Positions 45,710-54,781 of a stretch of DNA of 64,000 nt are shown here, piece after piece. Numbering within the stretch: position 1 is the first letter of the stretch; the number at the start of each line of letters is the position of its first letter. A program made the translations under genes and the position numbers. The notes below the pieces were generated by a model. That model saw nothing but the letters and a program-made list of their open reading frames with translations. It had not been told where the DNA came from and searched no databases. The stretch comes from an uncultured Alistipes sp. (GTDB taxonomy: Bacteria; Bacteroidota; Bacteroidia; Bacteroidales; Rikenellaceae), in the NCBI RefSeq assembly GCF_949296715.1, contig NZ_CASFQD010000033.1:1-64000 (forward strand). The letters run 5' to 3'.

Positions 45710-45717
45710 TATTTTTG
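45710..45717 (+). promoter_or_regulatory. -7 element of CapA-like gene
   Basis: TATTTTTG, 21 bases before the ATG at 45739. No clear -33 element. Confidence 0.5.
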
Positions 45718-45738
45718 CAATCGCAAACGGGCCAAACG

Positions 45739-46785
45739 ATGAAATACCTGCGCTGGATACTCTGCGCCGCACTGCTGGCGGCGGTCTGCTGCCTTCCGGA
45801 TCACGGGAGACGCGAAGAGCGCATGCCCGAACCTCCGGCGCCGGAGCGCATCCGGCTCCTCTTCGGCGGCGACGTGATGCAGCACCTGCCGCAGATCACG
45901 GCGGCGCGCCGCGACGGCGGATTCGACTACGGCGGGGTCTTCGCCGCGCTCGAGGCCCGCTTCCGGGCGGCCGATCTCGTGGTCGTGAACCTCGAGACGA
46001 CGCTCGCCGACGCGGAACCCTATGCGGGCTATCCCGTCTTCCGCTCGCCCGCGGCGCTGGCCGATGCCCTGCGCGAGGCGGGGGTCGATGTCGCCGTGCT
46101 GGCCAACAACCACTGCTGCGACGGCGGCCTGCGCGGCATCCGCACGACCGTCGGCGAGCTGGAGCGCTGCGGCATCCGCCACACGGGCGTCTTCCGCGAC
46201 TCGGCCGACTACCGGCGCAACCATCCGCTCACGCTCCGCTGCGGCGGCATCGGCATCGCCCTGCTCAACTACACCTACGGCACGAACGGCATGCCCGTAC
46301 CGGCCGGTACGCTCGTCAACCGCATCGACACCGCGGCCATGGCGCGCGACCTGGCCGCAGCGCGGCACTCCGGCGCCGACTGCATCGCCGTCTGCATCCA
46401 CTGGGGCAACGAATACGAACGCCGTCCCGATGCGTCGCAGCGGACCCTGGCCCGTTTTCTGCGGCGGCACGGCGCCGACCTCATTATCGGCAGCCACCCG
46501 CACGTCATACAGCCCTTCGAGGCCGATACCGTCTCCGCGGTCTTCTATTCGCTGGGAAATCTCGTCTCGAACCAGCGCCGCAGGTACTGCGACGGCGGCC
46601 TGCTGGCCGAGATCGCGGTGACGAAGCATCCCGACGGCCGCATGGAGTATACGGCCGGGGCCGTCCCCGTCTGGGTGGCGCTGCCGGGCTACCGCATCCT
46701 CCCGCCCGAGGCGGCCGACACGATGCGTCTGGGCGAAGCCTACCGCACTTTCCGCCTCGACACCGATTCGCTGCTGACGCACTGA
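45739..46785 (+). CDS. CapA-family exported metallophosphatase-like protein
   Basis: The 348-residue protein has an N-terminal signal ending LLAAVCCLPD (possible lipobox) and the CapA/PgsA calcineurin-like fold: LFGGDVMQHLPQ, VVNLETTLAD, VLANNHCCDGG, CIHWGNEYE and IIGSHPHVIQPFE hold the metal ligands. CapA proteins are tied to poly-gamma-glutamate synthesis in Bacillus, but no capB/C is here; in Bacteroidota the family is common and of unknown substrate. The start at 45739 gives the signal peptide. Confidence 0.85.
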   Translation: MKYLRWILCAALLAAVCCLPDHGRREERMPEPPAPERIRLLFGGDVMQHLPQITAARRDGGFDYGGVFAALEARFRAADLVVVNLETTLADAEPYAGYPVFRSPAALADALREAGVDVAVLANNHCCDGGLRGIRTTVGELERCGIRHTGVFRDSADYRRNHPLTLRCGGIGIALLNYTYGTNGMPVPAGTLVNRIDTAAMARDLAAARHSGADCIAVCIHWGNEYERRPDASQRTLARFLRRHGADLIIGSHPHVIQPFEADTVSAVFYSLGNLVSNQRRRYCDGGLLAEIAVTKHPDGRMEYTAGAVPVWVALPGYRILPPEAADTMRLGEAYRTFRLDTDSLLTH

Positions 46786-46866
46786 AGCCCGGATGTGCGG
46801 CGGGCGATTTTCCGACCGGAACTTCTATAAATAAATATACGTGCATCCGATGCGGATGCCGGGCGG

Positions 46867-47172
46867 CTACTGCCGTCTGCGGGGATTGCGCGGGAACCAC
46901 CCTTTGGCCACACGCCTGCGCTGCTCGAACAGTTCGCCGATGGACCAGAGCGACGAGGCGCCCCACACGGCCAGCAGCGTCGACCAGACGACGTGCCGCA
47001 CGGCCACCGACGCCGCGATGGCGGCAAGGCCCATAAGCAGGAAGACCCACCAGATGCGCACGCCGAAGTGGTATTCTCCCTTGATGACGAGCGGGTGGAA
47101 GAGCCCGATGATGAGAAACGTCGCAAGGCCGATTACCAGCCCCGTCAGGTTGTATTGCACGATGAAATCCAT
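46867..47172 (-). CDS. DUF4491 membrane protein
   Basis: The 101-residue protein has three hydrophobic segments (about 9-28, 39-58, 64-80) and the family ends YNLTGLVIGLATFLIIGLFHPLVIKGEYHFG and SLWSIGELFEQRRRVAKGWFPRNP. This is DUF4491, an uncharacterised Bacteroidota inner-membrane family. The start at 47172 is chosen because the family begins MDFIVQYN and the -7 element is 25 bases upstream. Confidence 0.85.
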   Translation of the reverse strand: MDFIVQYNLTGLVIGLATFLIIGLFHPLVIKGEYHFGVRIWWVFLLMGLAAIAASVAVRHVVWSTLLAVWGASSLWSIGELFEQRRRVAKGWFPRNPRRRQ

Positions 47173-47196
47173 GTTGTCGCTGTTGTGTTCCGGAGA

Positions 47197-47204
47197 CAAA
47201 GGTA
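47197..47204 (-). promoter_or_regulatory. -7 element of DUF4491 gene
   Basis: TACCTTTG on the minus strand, 24 bases ahead of the ATG at 47172. Confidence 0.5.
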
Positions 47205-47288
47205 TCAAAAAAATGCGGACGGAGCACTCCGGCCCCGTCCGCAATGCAACAGTCCGCGCCCAAAAAGCCCGCGCGGCGGATCATGCCG

Positions 47289-48638
47289 TCAGAAGCTGTA
47301 TTGCAGCAGCATGTTGACGCGGTTGGCGTGGTTCTGTGCGCCCGACATGTTCTCGCGCGTGCCGTAGAGGTATTCGCCGGCGATCTTGAAACGCGGCGTC
47401 ACCGAATAGAAGATGTTGCCGAAGATGTACTGTCCCTGCCGGTATTCGTCCTCGGCGTAGAAGCCGTCGCACTTGTCGATGCGGACCATCGAATAGCCGC
47501 CCGAGAGGAAGAGGCGCGGCGTGAGGTTGATCTGTGCGGCAGCCTGCCAGCCCCACATCGGCGTGGTGCGGATGCGTGTCGCATCGTTCGGGTCGGGCGT
47601 GAAGTCGAGGCCCGAGCCGATCAGATCCAGCATGTAGGGGGTGATGCCCTCGCCGTAGACGCCGTTCATGAAGAGCTGCAGGGGACGCCCCAGCTTGATC
47701 GTGCCGCTGAACTGCGCGCCCCAGCCCAGCAGCGAGGTGGTGCTCTCCGTGCGGTTGTTGTACAGGTACATGTTGCGCACGATGCCCGACAGGCGCAGGT
47801 GGCTCGACATCTCCCGGCCCCACGCGACCTGCAGGTAGGCCGGGACGTCGGGAACGCGCTGGTGCATCGGTGCGAAGTTGTCGCCGTAGGTTCCGCTGAC
47901 CCGGGGCATTTCGGCCGCAATGCCGAAGGTCATGTGCTTGCGGGCGAACGACACCTCGTAGCGGAGCATCGTGGCGAAGTCGTAGTTGTAGGCGTTAGGG
48001 CCCTGGAAATCGATGGTCGTGGGCGACGCCTGCAGGTCGCAGAAAGTCGTGATGTCGCGTCCGAAGGTCAGACCCAGGAAGTTGACATAGGCCGAGCGCA
48101 GACGCGGCGTGTAGCTGCCCGGCGCCCCGCCGCGGAAGTCCGTGTCGATGTGGACCACGACGCGTCCCAGCGTCCGGGTATTGGCGATGGCCGTAATGTA
48201 GAGCCTCGAGGTCGAAGCGTCCATCATCAGCTTCTGATCCGTGTCGTAGCTGCCCGGAATCGGTATCTCGTAGGGCACGAAGTCGATGTTGTCCGAAATG
48301 CCGTCGAAGTCGTATCCCGTGCGCAGGGCGACGAAGCCGCCCACGGCAAAGGAGAAGCGGTTGTCCCTCGACGTGAAGACGAATTTCGGATAGTCGTCCT
48401 GCTGGAATCCCGTGCGGTGCGTCTCGAGGTAGTCCTGCGTGGCATTGGCCACGGCGGCGCGGTTGGCCAGGGCAGCCTGTTGCAGCGGGCTGTTGTTATG
48501 GTTGTAGATGGTGTCCACCTCGTGCACGGAAACGAGGTAGACCGTAGGCTCGTACTTGCCCCTGCGGGACTGGTGATGCTGGGCCGAGACGGACGATGCG
48601 AGCAGCAGGGCCACGATCAGGAGTCGAATTGTTTTCAT
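47289..48638 (-). CDS. DcaP-like outer-membrane porin
   Basis: The 449-residue protein has a signal peptide (1-20, SVSA-Q), a short helical/coil stretch (SPLQQAALANRAAVANATQDYLETH), and then a barrel with FSFAVGGFVALRTGYDFDG, RLYITAIANTRTLGRVVVHIDTDF, and SAYVNFLGLTFGRDITTFCD, ending in LLQYSF. This fits the DcaP-like/porin family that forms trimeric channels for small solutes. It has no partner genes nearby. The start at 48638 is set by the signal peptide. Confidence 0.75.
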   Translation of the reverse strand: MKTIRLLIVALLLASSVSAQHHQSRRGKYEPTVYLVSVHEVDTIYNHNNSPLQQAALANRAAVANATQDYLETHRTGFQQDDYPKFVFTSRDNRFSFAVGGFVALRTGYDFDGISDNIDFVPYEIPIPGSYDTDQKLMMDASTSRLYITAIANTRTLGRVVVHIDTDFRGGAPGSYTPRLRSAYVNFLGLTFGRDITTFCDLQASPTTIDFQGPNAYNYDFATMLRYEVSFARKHMTFGIAAEMPRVSGTYGDNFAPMHQRVPDVPAYLQVAWGREMSSHLRLSGIVRNMYLYNNRTESTTSLLGWGAQFSGTIKLGRPLQLFMNGVYGEGITPYMLDLIGSGLDFTPDPNDATRIRTTPMWGWQAAAQINLTPRLFLSGGYSMVRIDKCDGFYAEDEYRQGQYIFGNIFYSVTPRFKIAGEYLYGTRENMSGAQNHANRVNMLLQYSF

Positions 48639-48724
48639 AGGCTGTAAATTTATGTTTTTGTGTTCCTCGGGGCCGATGTCCAAGTTGTATGCCAAATAAA
48701 TCCGTCAAATATGCAAAAAATTTC

Positions 48725-48732
48725 TATCTTTG
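48725..48732 (+). promoter_or_regulatory. -7 element upstream of metallophosphoesterase gene
   Basis: TATCTTTG, 68 bases before the ATG at 48801. The -33 element is not clear. Confidence 0.5.
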
Positions 48733-48800
48733 TGAAACTTCGGTCCAATGTGTGCAGGCACGGACCGGCATACCTATTAAATTAAGAACGTATTTCGCCG

Positions 48801-49961
48801 ATGCTGCTCTTTTACGTCATACCGCTGCTCGGAGCCGTGGCCATCGTGGCGGACCTGCTCCGCTTCCGCCGCATGCGGCAGCAGCAGAAACGCTGCCCCG
48901 TATTCCGGATGCTCTGGTGCGGCGTGACGGATGTCATTCCGGTCGTGCTGCCGCTGGCCGGACTCGTCGTGCGCGACAACACGCCCGGCTACATGTCCGT
49001 AGTGATGTGGCTCGTATGGATCTGGATGCTCACCGTGCTGCCGCGGCTCATCCATTACCTCTTCCGGCTGCTGCACCTCCGGCGCACGGGCATCGTGCTC
49101 GGCTGCGGCATCGTCGCCGCGCTGGTCTGGGGTGCGACACTCGGCCGCACGACCCTGCACGTCAGCCGCGTGGAGGTCTGCTCGCCGCGCCTGCCCGCGG
49201 GATTCGACGGCATGCGCATCGTGCAGCTCTCGGACATGCACCTCGGCACGCTCGTCTGCCCCGAACGGGAGCTCGCGCGCATCGTCGACTCGGTCAACGC
49301 CCTGCACCCGGAGCTGGTCGTCTTCACGGGCGATCTGGTCAACATCCGCGCCTCGGAGCTCGACGTCCGGGCCGTGCGGCTGCTCCGCCGCATCGAGGCG
49401 CCGGTCGTCTCGGTCACGGGCAACCACGACGTCGGAGCCTACATCAAGGATACGGTCGCGCTGCCCCGCGAACGGTCGCTCGCAGACCTGCTTGCCGCAC
49501 AGCGGGCGATGGGGTGGCGCGTGCTCGATGACGAGACCGTCTACCTGCACCGCGGCGGCGACAGCATCTCGCTCTCGGGCGTCTCGTTCGACCCGGCACT
49601 GCGCAAACAGCGTCACGACAGCGACATCAAGGCTGCGAACCTCGACCGCGTGTATGCCGGCGTGCCCGACTCGCTCTACAACCTGACGGCCGTGCACCTG
49701 CCGCAGCTCTGGGAGCAGATCACCGGCCGCGGATACGGCGACCTGACCCTCGCGGGGCACGTGCACGCCATGCAGTTCAAGGTCCGGCTCTTCGGCCGCG
49801 CGTGGTCGCCCGCGGCGTGGCTCTACGACCGCTGGAGCGGCCGCTACGACGAGCAGGGGCGCACGCTCTACATCAACGACGGCACGGGATACGTAGCCTA
49901 TCCGATGCGGCTGGGGGCCTGGCCGGAAATCACGCTTTTTACCCTGAAACGATGCGAATAA
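48801..49961 (+). CDS. Membrane-anchored metallophosphoesterase
   Basis: The 386-residue protein has three or four hydrophobic segments in residues 1-116 followed by a calcineurin-like phosphoesterase domain. Metal ligands are visible in QLSDMHLG, FTGDLVN, VTGNHDV and LAGHVHAMQ. It belongs to the YkuE/YaeI-like group, some of which act on lipid pyrophosphates; the substrate is unknown. It overlaps the next gene by 10 bases, suggesting translational coupling. Confidence 0.88.
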   Translation: MLLFYVIPLLGAVAIVADLLRFRRMRQQQKRCPVFRMLWCGVTDVIPVVLPLAGLVVRDNTPGYMSVVMWLVWIWMLTVLPRLIHYLFRLLHLRRTGIVLGCGIVAALVWGATLGRTTLHVSRVEVCSPRLPAGFDGMRIVQLSDMHLGTLVCPERELARIVDSVNALHPELVVFTGDLVNIRASELDVRAVRLLRRIEAPVVSVTGNHDVGAYIKDTVALPRERSLADLLAAQRAMGWRVLDDETVYLHRGGDSISLSGVSFDPALRKQRHDSDIKAANLDRVYAGVPDSLYNLTAVHLPQLWEQITGRGYGDLTLAGHVHAMQFKVRLFGRAWSPAAWLYDRWSGRYDEQGRTLYINDGTGYVAYPMRLGAWPEITLFTLKRCE

Positions 49962-51034
49962 CCCTATCCGCCGCGGTTACGGCCGACGGCTACCTCGATG
50001 ACAATACACCCCGGCGGTTGATGATCTCCACGCCGGGAGACTGGGCGGCCGTGCTGGCGCTGCGCGCCGCGCACGACGCCATTCTGGTCGGTGCCGAGAC
50101 GCTGCGGCGCGACGACCCTGCACTGCTGTTGCGCGACGAAGAGGCCCGGGCCCGACGGGCGGCCCGCGGGCTGCGTCCCGACCTGACGAAGGTGACGCTG
50201 ACCCGCTCGGGGCGGCTCTCGCCCGCGATGCGCTTCTTTACGGAGGGTGATGCCGACCGTCTGGTCTTCTCCGAAGTGCCGATCCCGGCACTGGACGGAG
50301 CGGCGGAGGTGATCCTTCCGGGCGTGCCGCTTACGGCCGCGGCCGTCGTCACGGAATTGGAGAAACGCGGCATCCGCTCGCTCTTTGTCGAGGGCGGCGC
50401 CCGGACGCTGCACCAGTTCCTCGACGCCGGGCTGGCCGATACGCTGCGCCTGGCGGTGAACCCCGCCCTGACGCTCGGTCCGGAGCGGGGCGGCTCACGG
50501 CTGGCCGTGCACCTTCCGGAGGGGCTGCCATGCCGCCGCGAACGGCTCGACGACGGCATGGAAGTTGCCACGTGGAGACTTCGGCCCGACACGGCGGACG
50601 AGGACCTGTACTGGCTCGGACAGGCCGTGGAGGCGAGCCGCCGCTGTGTGCCGTGCGCCACGTGCTATCGCGTCGGGGCGGTGATCCGCACGGCGGCGGG
50701 CGAATGCTTCACGGGCTACACCCACGAGACGTCGCCCACGCACCACGCCGAGCAGGAGGCCGTTGCCAAGGCCCTGCAGGCCGGCGCCGAACTGCGCGGC
50801 GCGTCGATCTACTCCTCGATGGAGCCCTGCTCGACGCGGCGGAGCGAGCCGGAAAGCTGCACACAGCTGATCCTGCGCCACGGATTCGCCCATGTGGCCT
50901 TCGCGCTGTACGAACCCAACTGCTTCGTCTGCTGCCGCGGGGCACAGACTTTGCGTGAGGCGGGAGTGAACGTGCGCGTCTATCCAGAACTGGGGGAGGA
51001 GGTCCTGAAACTCAACGCCCACCTGAAGTACTGA
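49952..51034 (+). CDS. RibD-like fusion with inverted domain order (reductase-deaminase)
   Basis: The 360-residue protein begins with a RibD C-terminal/DHFR-like reductase domain (residues 1-210: LSAAVTADGYLDD, AHDAILVGAETLRRDDPALL, FVEGGARTLHQFLDAGLAD) and ends with a zinc deaminase domain (about 218-345: VGAVIRTAAGECFTGY, HAEQEA at 265-270, EPC at 291-293, Cys303). Canonical RibD is deaminase first, reductase second; here the order is reversed. The CMP/dCMP-type deaminase motif has RRSEPESC where RibD has GRTPPC. It may run the two middle steps of riboflavin synthesis or a related pyrimidine conversion. No other riboflavin gene is in the window except the FAD-synthetase domain at 23381. A 10-base overlap couples it to the metallophosphoesterase. 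Confidence 0.85.
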   Translation: MRITLSAAVTADGYLDDNTPRRLMISTPGDWAAVLALRAAHDAILVGAETLRRDDPALLLRDEEARARRAARGLRPDLTKVTLTRSGRLSPAMRFFTEGDADRLVFSEVPIPALDGAAEVILPGVPLTAAAVVTELEKRGIRSLFVEGGARTLHQFLDAGLADTLRLAVNPALTLGPERGGSRLAVHLPEGLPCRRERLDDGMEVATWRLRPDTADEDLYWLGQAVEASRRCVPCATCYRVGAVIRTAAGECFTGYTHETSPTHHAEQEAVAKALQAGAELRGASIYSSMEPCSTRRSEPESCTQLILRHGFAHVAFALYEPNCFVCCRGAQTLREAGVNVRVYPELGEEVLKLNAHLKY

Positions 51035-51114
51035 AACAGTCGCATTTTGTGTCCATAAAGGCTTAATATTGGTCAAAAAGCCGTCATATACGGAGATTAT
51101 CGGAGGAATCCATA

Positions 51115-51122
51115 TATATTTG
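51115..51122 (+). promoter_or_regulatory. -7 element of the efflux operon
   Basis: TATATTTG, 10 bases before the first ATG (51133) and 22 before the second (51145). The spacing suggests the second ATG is more likely if the leader is normal. Confidence 0.5.
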
Positions 51123-51132
51123 CCGCAAAAAT

Positions 51133-52599
51133 ATGTTCCATGATATGAAATCAAGAGTCAGAATCCTATTGACCGCTGCCGCCGTGGCGGTTGCGGCTCC
51201 GCTTTCCGCACAGCAGGCCGAGCAGTTGCTGTCGCTCGACGAGGCGATTGCGGTCACACTCGCGGACAACCCCGCCATGAAGGCCGCCGCCTATGAGGAG
51301 CGGGCCGCCGAGCAGGAGCGCCGGGCCGCCATCGGCCTGCGCATGCCCCGCATCGGAGTGACGGGCGCCTATGCCTACCTGGGCAAGGACATCGGCTTCG
51401 ACTTCAACGACATGAAGGGACCGGTGAACGACATCGCCGGCCAGATTCTCGGCAGCGGCATGGTGCCGCCGCAATACATCCCCACGCTTCAGGGGCTGAT
51501 CTCGCCGCTGCTGGGGGCCGACTGGTCGCTCACGATTCAGGACCGCAGCCTGGGATTCGTGGGGGGCGAGGTGACCCTCCCGATCTGGATGGGCGGCAAG
51601 ATCAACGCCGCAAACCGCGCCGCGAAGATCAACCAGCGCACGGCCGAGGCGCAGGGCGACCAGACGCGCAACGCGCTGATCTCGGAGCTCGTCGAGCGCT
51701 ACTTCGGGCTGTCGCTTGCGCGGCAGGTCGTCGAGGTGCGCCAGCAGGTGGTCGACGGCGTGCGCCGCCACCTCGAGGATGCCGTGGCGCTCGAAAAGAA
51801 CGGCATGATCTCGCGCAGCGAACGGCTCTACGTGGAGGTCAAGATGGCCGAGGCGGAACGCGAGCTGGCCAATGCGAAGCTCGAGGCCGAGACCGTGGCC
51901 AGCGCCCTGTCGAACACGCTGGGGCGCGACAACGACTGGCGTCCCGTGACGGCGATGTTCATGGTGGACCAGATCGGAGAACTATCCGACTATCAGGAGA
52001 TTGCACTCGAGCGCAACCCGCTGCTCAACCAGGTGTCGCTCAAACGCCAGCTGGCCGAGGAGGGCGTGCGCGCGCAGCGTGCCGACTTCCTGCCGCAGGT
52101 AGCAGCCATGGGTGGCGGAACCTTCTACAACTACCAGGTCTCGGGCCTCGTGCCGCGCTGGGCCGTGGGCGTGGGGGTACACATCAAGCTCTTCGACGGT
52201 CTGAACCGCGAGTACAAATATTCGGCGGCCAAGCAGACCGCACGCCGGGTGGGCGAGTTGCAAAACAAGGCCGGACAGGACATCTCGGTGCTGATCGAGA
52301 AGCTCTACAACCAGATGCTCAACTACCGCAACCAGATGGCCTCGATCGACTCGTCGCTCGAATTCGCCGAGGAGTACCTCCGCATGAAGAACGCCGCCTT
52401 CCTCGAGGGCATGAGTTCGTCGTCGGACCTGATCGACGCCGAGCTGAACCTTGCGGGCGTGCGCACCGAGCGGCTGCAGGCGGCCTACAAGTTCGATCTG
52501 GCGCTCGCGCAGCTGCTCGAAGCCGCGGGCATCAGCGAGGAGTTCGCCGACTACGCCCGGCGTGCCGACGCCCGGCCGATCTACTTCGATAAGAAATAA
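51133..52599 (+). CDS. TolC-family outer-membrane efflux protein
   Basis: The 488-residue protein has a signal peptide (about 1-30; ALSAQ-QA) and two halves of the outer-membrane efflux protein repeat: LDEAIAVTLADNPAMKAAAYEERAAEQERRAAIGLRMPRIGVTGAYAY, long amphipathic helices, and a second YQEIALERNPLLNQVSLKRQLAEEGVRAQRADFLPQVA. It is the outer-membrane channel for the HlyD and ABC-2 proteins that follow. The protein may start at 51145 (MKSRVR), which gives a cleaner signal. Confidence 0.92.
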   Translation: MFHDMKSRVRILLTAAAVAVAAPLSAQQAEQLLSLDEAIAVTLADNPAMKAAAYEERAAEQERRAAIGLRMPRIGVTGAYAYLGKDIGFDFNDMKGPVNDIAGQILGSGMVPPQYIPTLQGLISPLLGADWSLTIQDRSLGFVGGEVTLPIWMGGKINAANRAAKINQRTAEAQGDQTRNALISELVERYFGLSLARQVVEVRQQVVDGVRRHLEDAVALEKNGMISRSERLYVEVKMAEAERELANAKLEAETVASALSNTLGRDNDWRPVTAMFMVDQIGELSDYQEIALERNPLLNQVSLKRQLAEEGVRAQRADFLPQVAAMGGGTFYNYQVSGLVPRWAVGVGVHIKLFDGLNREYKYSAAKQTARRVGELQNKAGQDISVLIEKLYNQMLNYRNQMASIDSSLEFAEEYLRMKNAAFLEGMSSSSDLIDAELNLAGVRTERLQAAYKFDLALAQLLEAAGISEEFADYARRADARPIYFDKK

Positions 52600-52610
52600 C
52601 AAACACCGAT

Positions 52611-53597
52611 ATGAAACGAAGCAACATTTACGGAATCATCGCGGCCGCGGCGGTCATCATCCTCTCGGTCGCACTCATCAGCTGGTACCTCACGAAGAAG
52701 ACCCCGATGCTGATTCAGGGCACCGTCGAGTGCACGACCTACAAGGCCTCGTCGAAGGTCCCGGGACGCATCGACGCCATGAAGGTCGCCGAGGGCGACC
52801 GCGTGGAGAAGGGACAGCTGCTCTATGCGCTCTCGACGCCCGAGCTCGACGCCAAACTCGCGCAGGCCGAGGCCGTGAAGAGTGCCGCCGCCGCGCTCGA
52901 TGCTGCCGCCGTGGCCGGTGCGCGCATCCAACAGATCGAAGCCGCGCTGAACATGTGGGAGAAGGCGCAGGCCGGGCTGGAGCTGGCCCGCAAGACCTAC
53001 GAGCGCGTGAAGAACCTCTATGACCAGGGCGTCGTCCCGGCACAGAAGCTCGACGAGGCCACGGCCAACTACGAGGCCATGAAGGCCACGGCGCAGGCCG
53101 CGAAGGCACAGTACGACATGGCGGCCGACGGCGCCCGCAAGGAGGACAAGGCCGCGGCGGCGGCCCGTGTGCGTCAGGCCGAGGGGGCCGTGAGCGAGGT
53201 CGAGTCGTACATCAGCGACGCGATGGTCTATTCGCCGGTGACGGGCGAGGTCTCGACGATCGTCGCCCAGGAGGGCGAGCTCGTAGGCAGCGGCTATCCC
53301 GTCGTGGCGATCCTCGACATGAGCGACATGTGGGTGACCTTCAACATCAAGGAGACGCTCCTGCCCAAAATCAAGGTCGGCACGCGCATGACGGCCTACG
53401 TCCCGGCGCTGGACCGCGACGTGGAGCTGGAGGTGACCTACATCGCCGTGCAGGCCGATTTCGCCACGTGGGCGGCCACGCGCACGCAGGGCGGCTTCGA
53501 CATCCGCACCTTCGCCGTGAAGGCCCGGCAGACGGGTGACGCCGTGCAGCTGCGCCCCGGCATGAGCGTACTGGTGGACTGGGACAAAATCGACTGA
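52611..53597 (+). CDS. HlyD/EmrA-family periplasmic adaptor
   Basis: The 328-residue protein has an N-terminal membrane anchor (about 8-26), a split lipoyl domain (YKASSKVPGRIDAMKVAEGDRVEKGQLLYAL and SPVTGEVSTIVAQEGELVGSGYPVVAI), an alpha-helical hairpin rich in alanine, and a membrane-proximal beta-barrel. It connects the inner-membrane permeases with the TolC channel. It starts 11 bases after the TolC gene. Confidence 0.92.
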   Translation: MKRSNIYGIIAAAAVIILSVALISWYLTKKTPMLIQGTVECTTYKASSKVPGRIDAMKVAEGDRVEKGQLLYALSTPELDAKLAQAEAVKSAAAALDAAAVAGARIQQIEAALNMWEKAQAGLELARKTYERVKNLYDQGVVPAQKLDEATANYEAMKATAQAAKAQYDMAADGARKEDKAAAAARVRQAEGAVSEVESYISDAMVYSPVTGEVSTIVAQEGELVGSGYPVVAILDMSDMWVTFNIKETLLPKIKVGTRMTAYVPALDRDVELEVTYIAVQADFATWAATRTQGGFDIRTFAVKARQTGDAVQLRPGMSVLVDWDKID

Positions 53598-53604
53598 TCC
53601 GACG

Positions 53605-54780
53605 ATGCGTTTCCTGCGGAATACCTGGGCCGTGCTGCAACGGGAGCTGGTGCGTCTGACGCACCAGCCGATGTATCTTACGCTGATGCTCATCCTGCCG
53701 CTGGTGTCGTTCGCCTTCTTCGCCCTGCTCTTCAACCAGGGCGTGGCGCGCGACATTCCCATTGCCGTCCTCGACGAGGACAACACGTCGCTCTCGCGCA
53801 AAGTCACGCAGATGATCGACGCTACGCCGACGGCACTGGTCGCCTACGGTATCCAGGACATGGACGAGGGCGAGCGGCTCATGCGCGAGGGCAAGGTCAT
53901 GGCCATCGTGCAGATACCGGCCTTCTTCGAGAAGAACATCCTGAGCAACACGCAGACCCACATCGAAAACTACGTCTCGGGCACGAACATCACGGTCAAC
54001 GGACTGCTGTCGAAGGATATTCAGACCGCCGTGACGACCTTCTCGGCGGGCATCCAACTACAGCTGCTCACCAAGCAGGGACTGACCGAACGGCAGGCCA
54101 TGGCGCAACTGATGCCCGTGCGGTTCGACCGGCACGTACTGTTCAATCCCTACATCAATTACGGCTATTACCTCTCGCCGAGCTTCATGCCGATGATGCT
54201 GCTCATCTTCGTCGTCCTCACAACGGTCTTCACCATCGGCACGGAACTCAAGACCGGCACGGCCCGCGAGTGGCTGCGCACGGCCGACGACTCGGTGGGG
54301 GCCGCGCTGCTGGGCAAGACGCTGCCCGTCACGGTGGAGATGTTCATGTTGTCGCTCGTGATGTTCCTCATCATCTTCAAGGTCGTGGGCACGCCGCTCA
54401 ACGGTTCGCTCACGGTCATCCTCGTCAGCACGCTGCTCTTCATCATGAGCTACCAGGCCATTTCGGTGCTGATCGTCTCGCTGCTGGCCAACCTGCGGCT
54501 CTCGCTCTCGATCGGCGGCGGATACTCCGTGCTGGCCTTCACCTTCTCGGGCCTGACCTTCCCGATCATGGCCATGTGGGAGCCGATGCAGTGGGTGAGC
54601 CGCTTCTTCCCGTTCACCTACTACACCGACATCTTCGTGGACCAGATGCTGCGCGGCGCGCCCGTCGTCTGCTCGCTGCCCGACATGGGTTGGATGTCGC
54701 TGTTCATCGTTTTACCGCTTCTGTGCCTGCCCCGGCTCAAACGGGTCTGCACGGAGGAAAAATTCTGGGGGAGACTGTAG
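53605..54780 (+). CDS. ABC-2 type permease (YhhJ/YbhR-like)
   Basis: The 391-residue protein has one hydrophobic segment near 20-45, a large periplasmic loop (IAVLDEDNTSLSRKVTQMIDATPTALVAYGI ... NPYINYGYYLSPSFMP), and five more helices in the C-terminal half, the ABC-2 permease layout of YhhJ/YbhS-type. It is one half of an exporter with the next gene. It begins 7 bases after the adaptor. Confidence 0.9.
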   Translation: MRFLRNTWAVLQRELVRLTHQPMYLTLMLILPLVSFAFFALLFNQGVARDIPIAVLDEDNTSLSRKVTQMIDATPTALVAYGIQDMDEGERLMREGKVMAIVQIPAFFEKNILSNTQTHIENYVSGTNITVNGLLSKDIQTAVTTFSAGIQLQLLTKQGLTERQAMAQLMPVRFDRHVLFNPYINYGYYLSPSFMPMMLLIFVVLTTVFTIGTELKTGTAREWLRTADDSVGAALLGKTLPVTVEMFMLSLVMFLIIFKVVGTPLNGSLTVILVSTLLFIMSYQAISVLIVSLLANLRLSLSIGGGYSVLAFTFSGLTFPIMAMWEPMQWVSRFFPFTYYTDIFVDQMLRGAPVVCSLPDMGWMSLFIVLPLLCLPRLKRVCTEEKFWGRL

Positions 54781-54781
54781 C

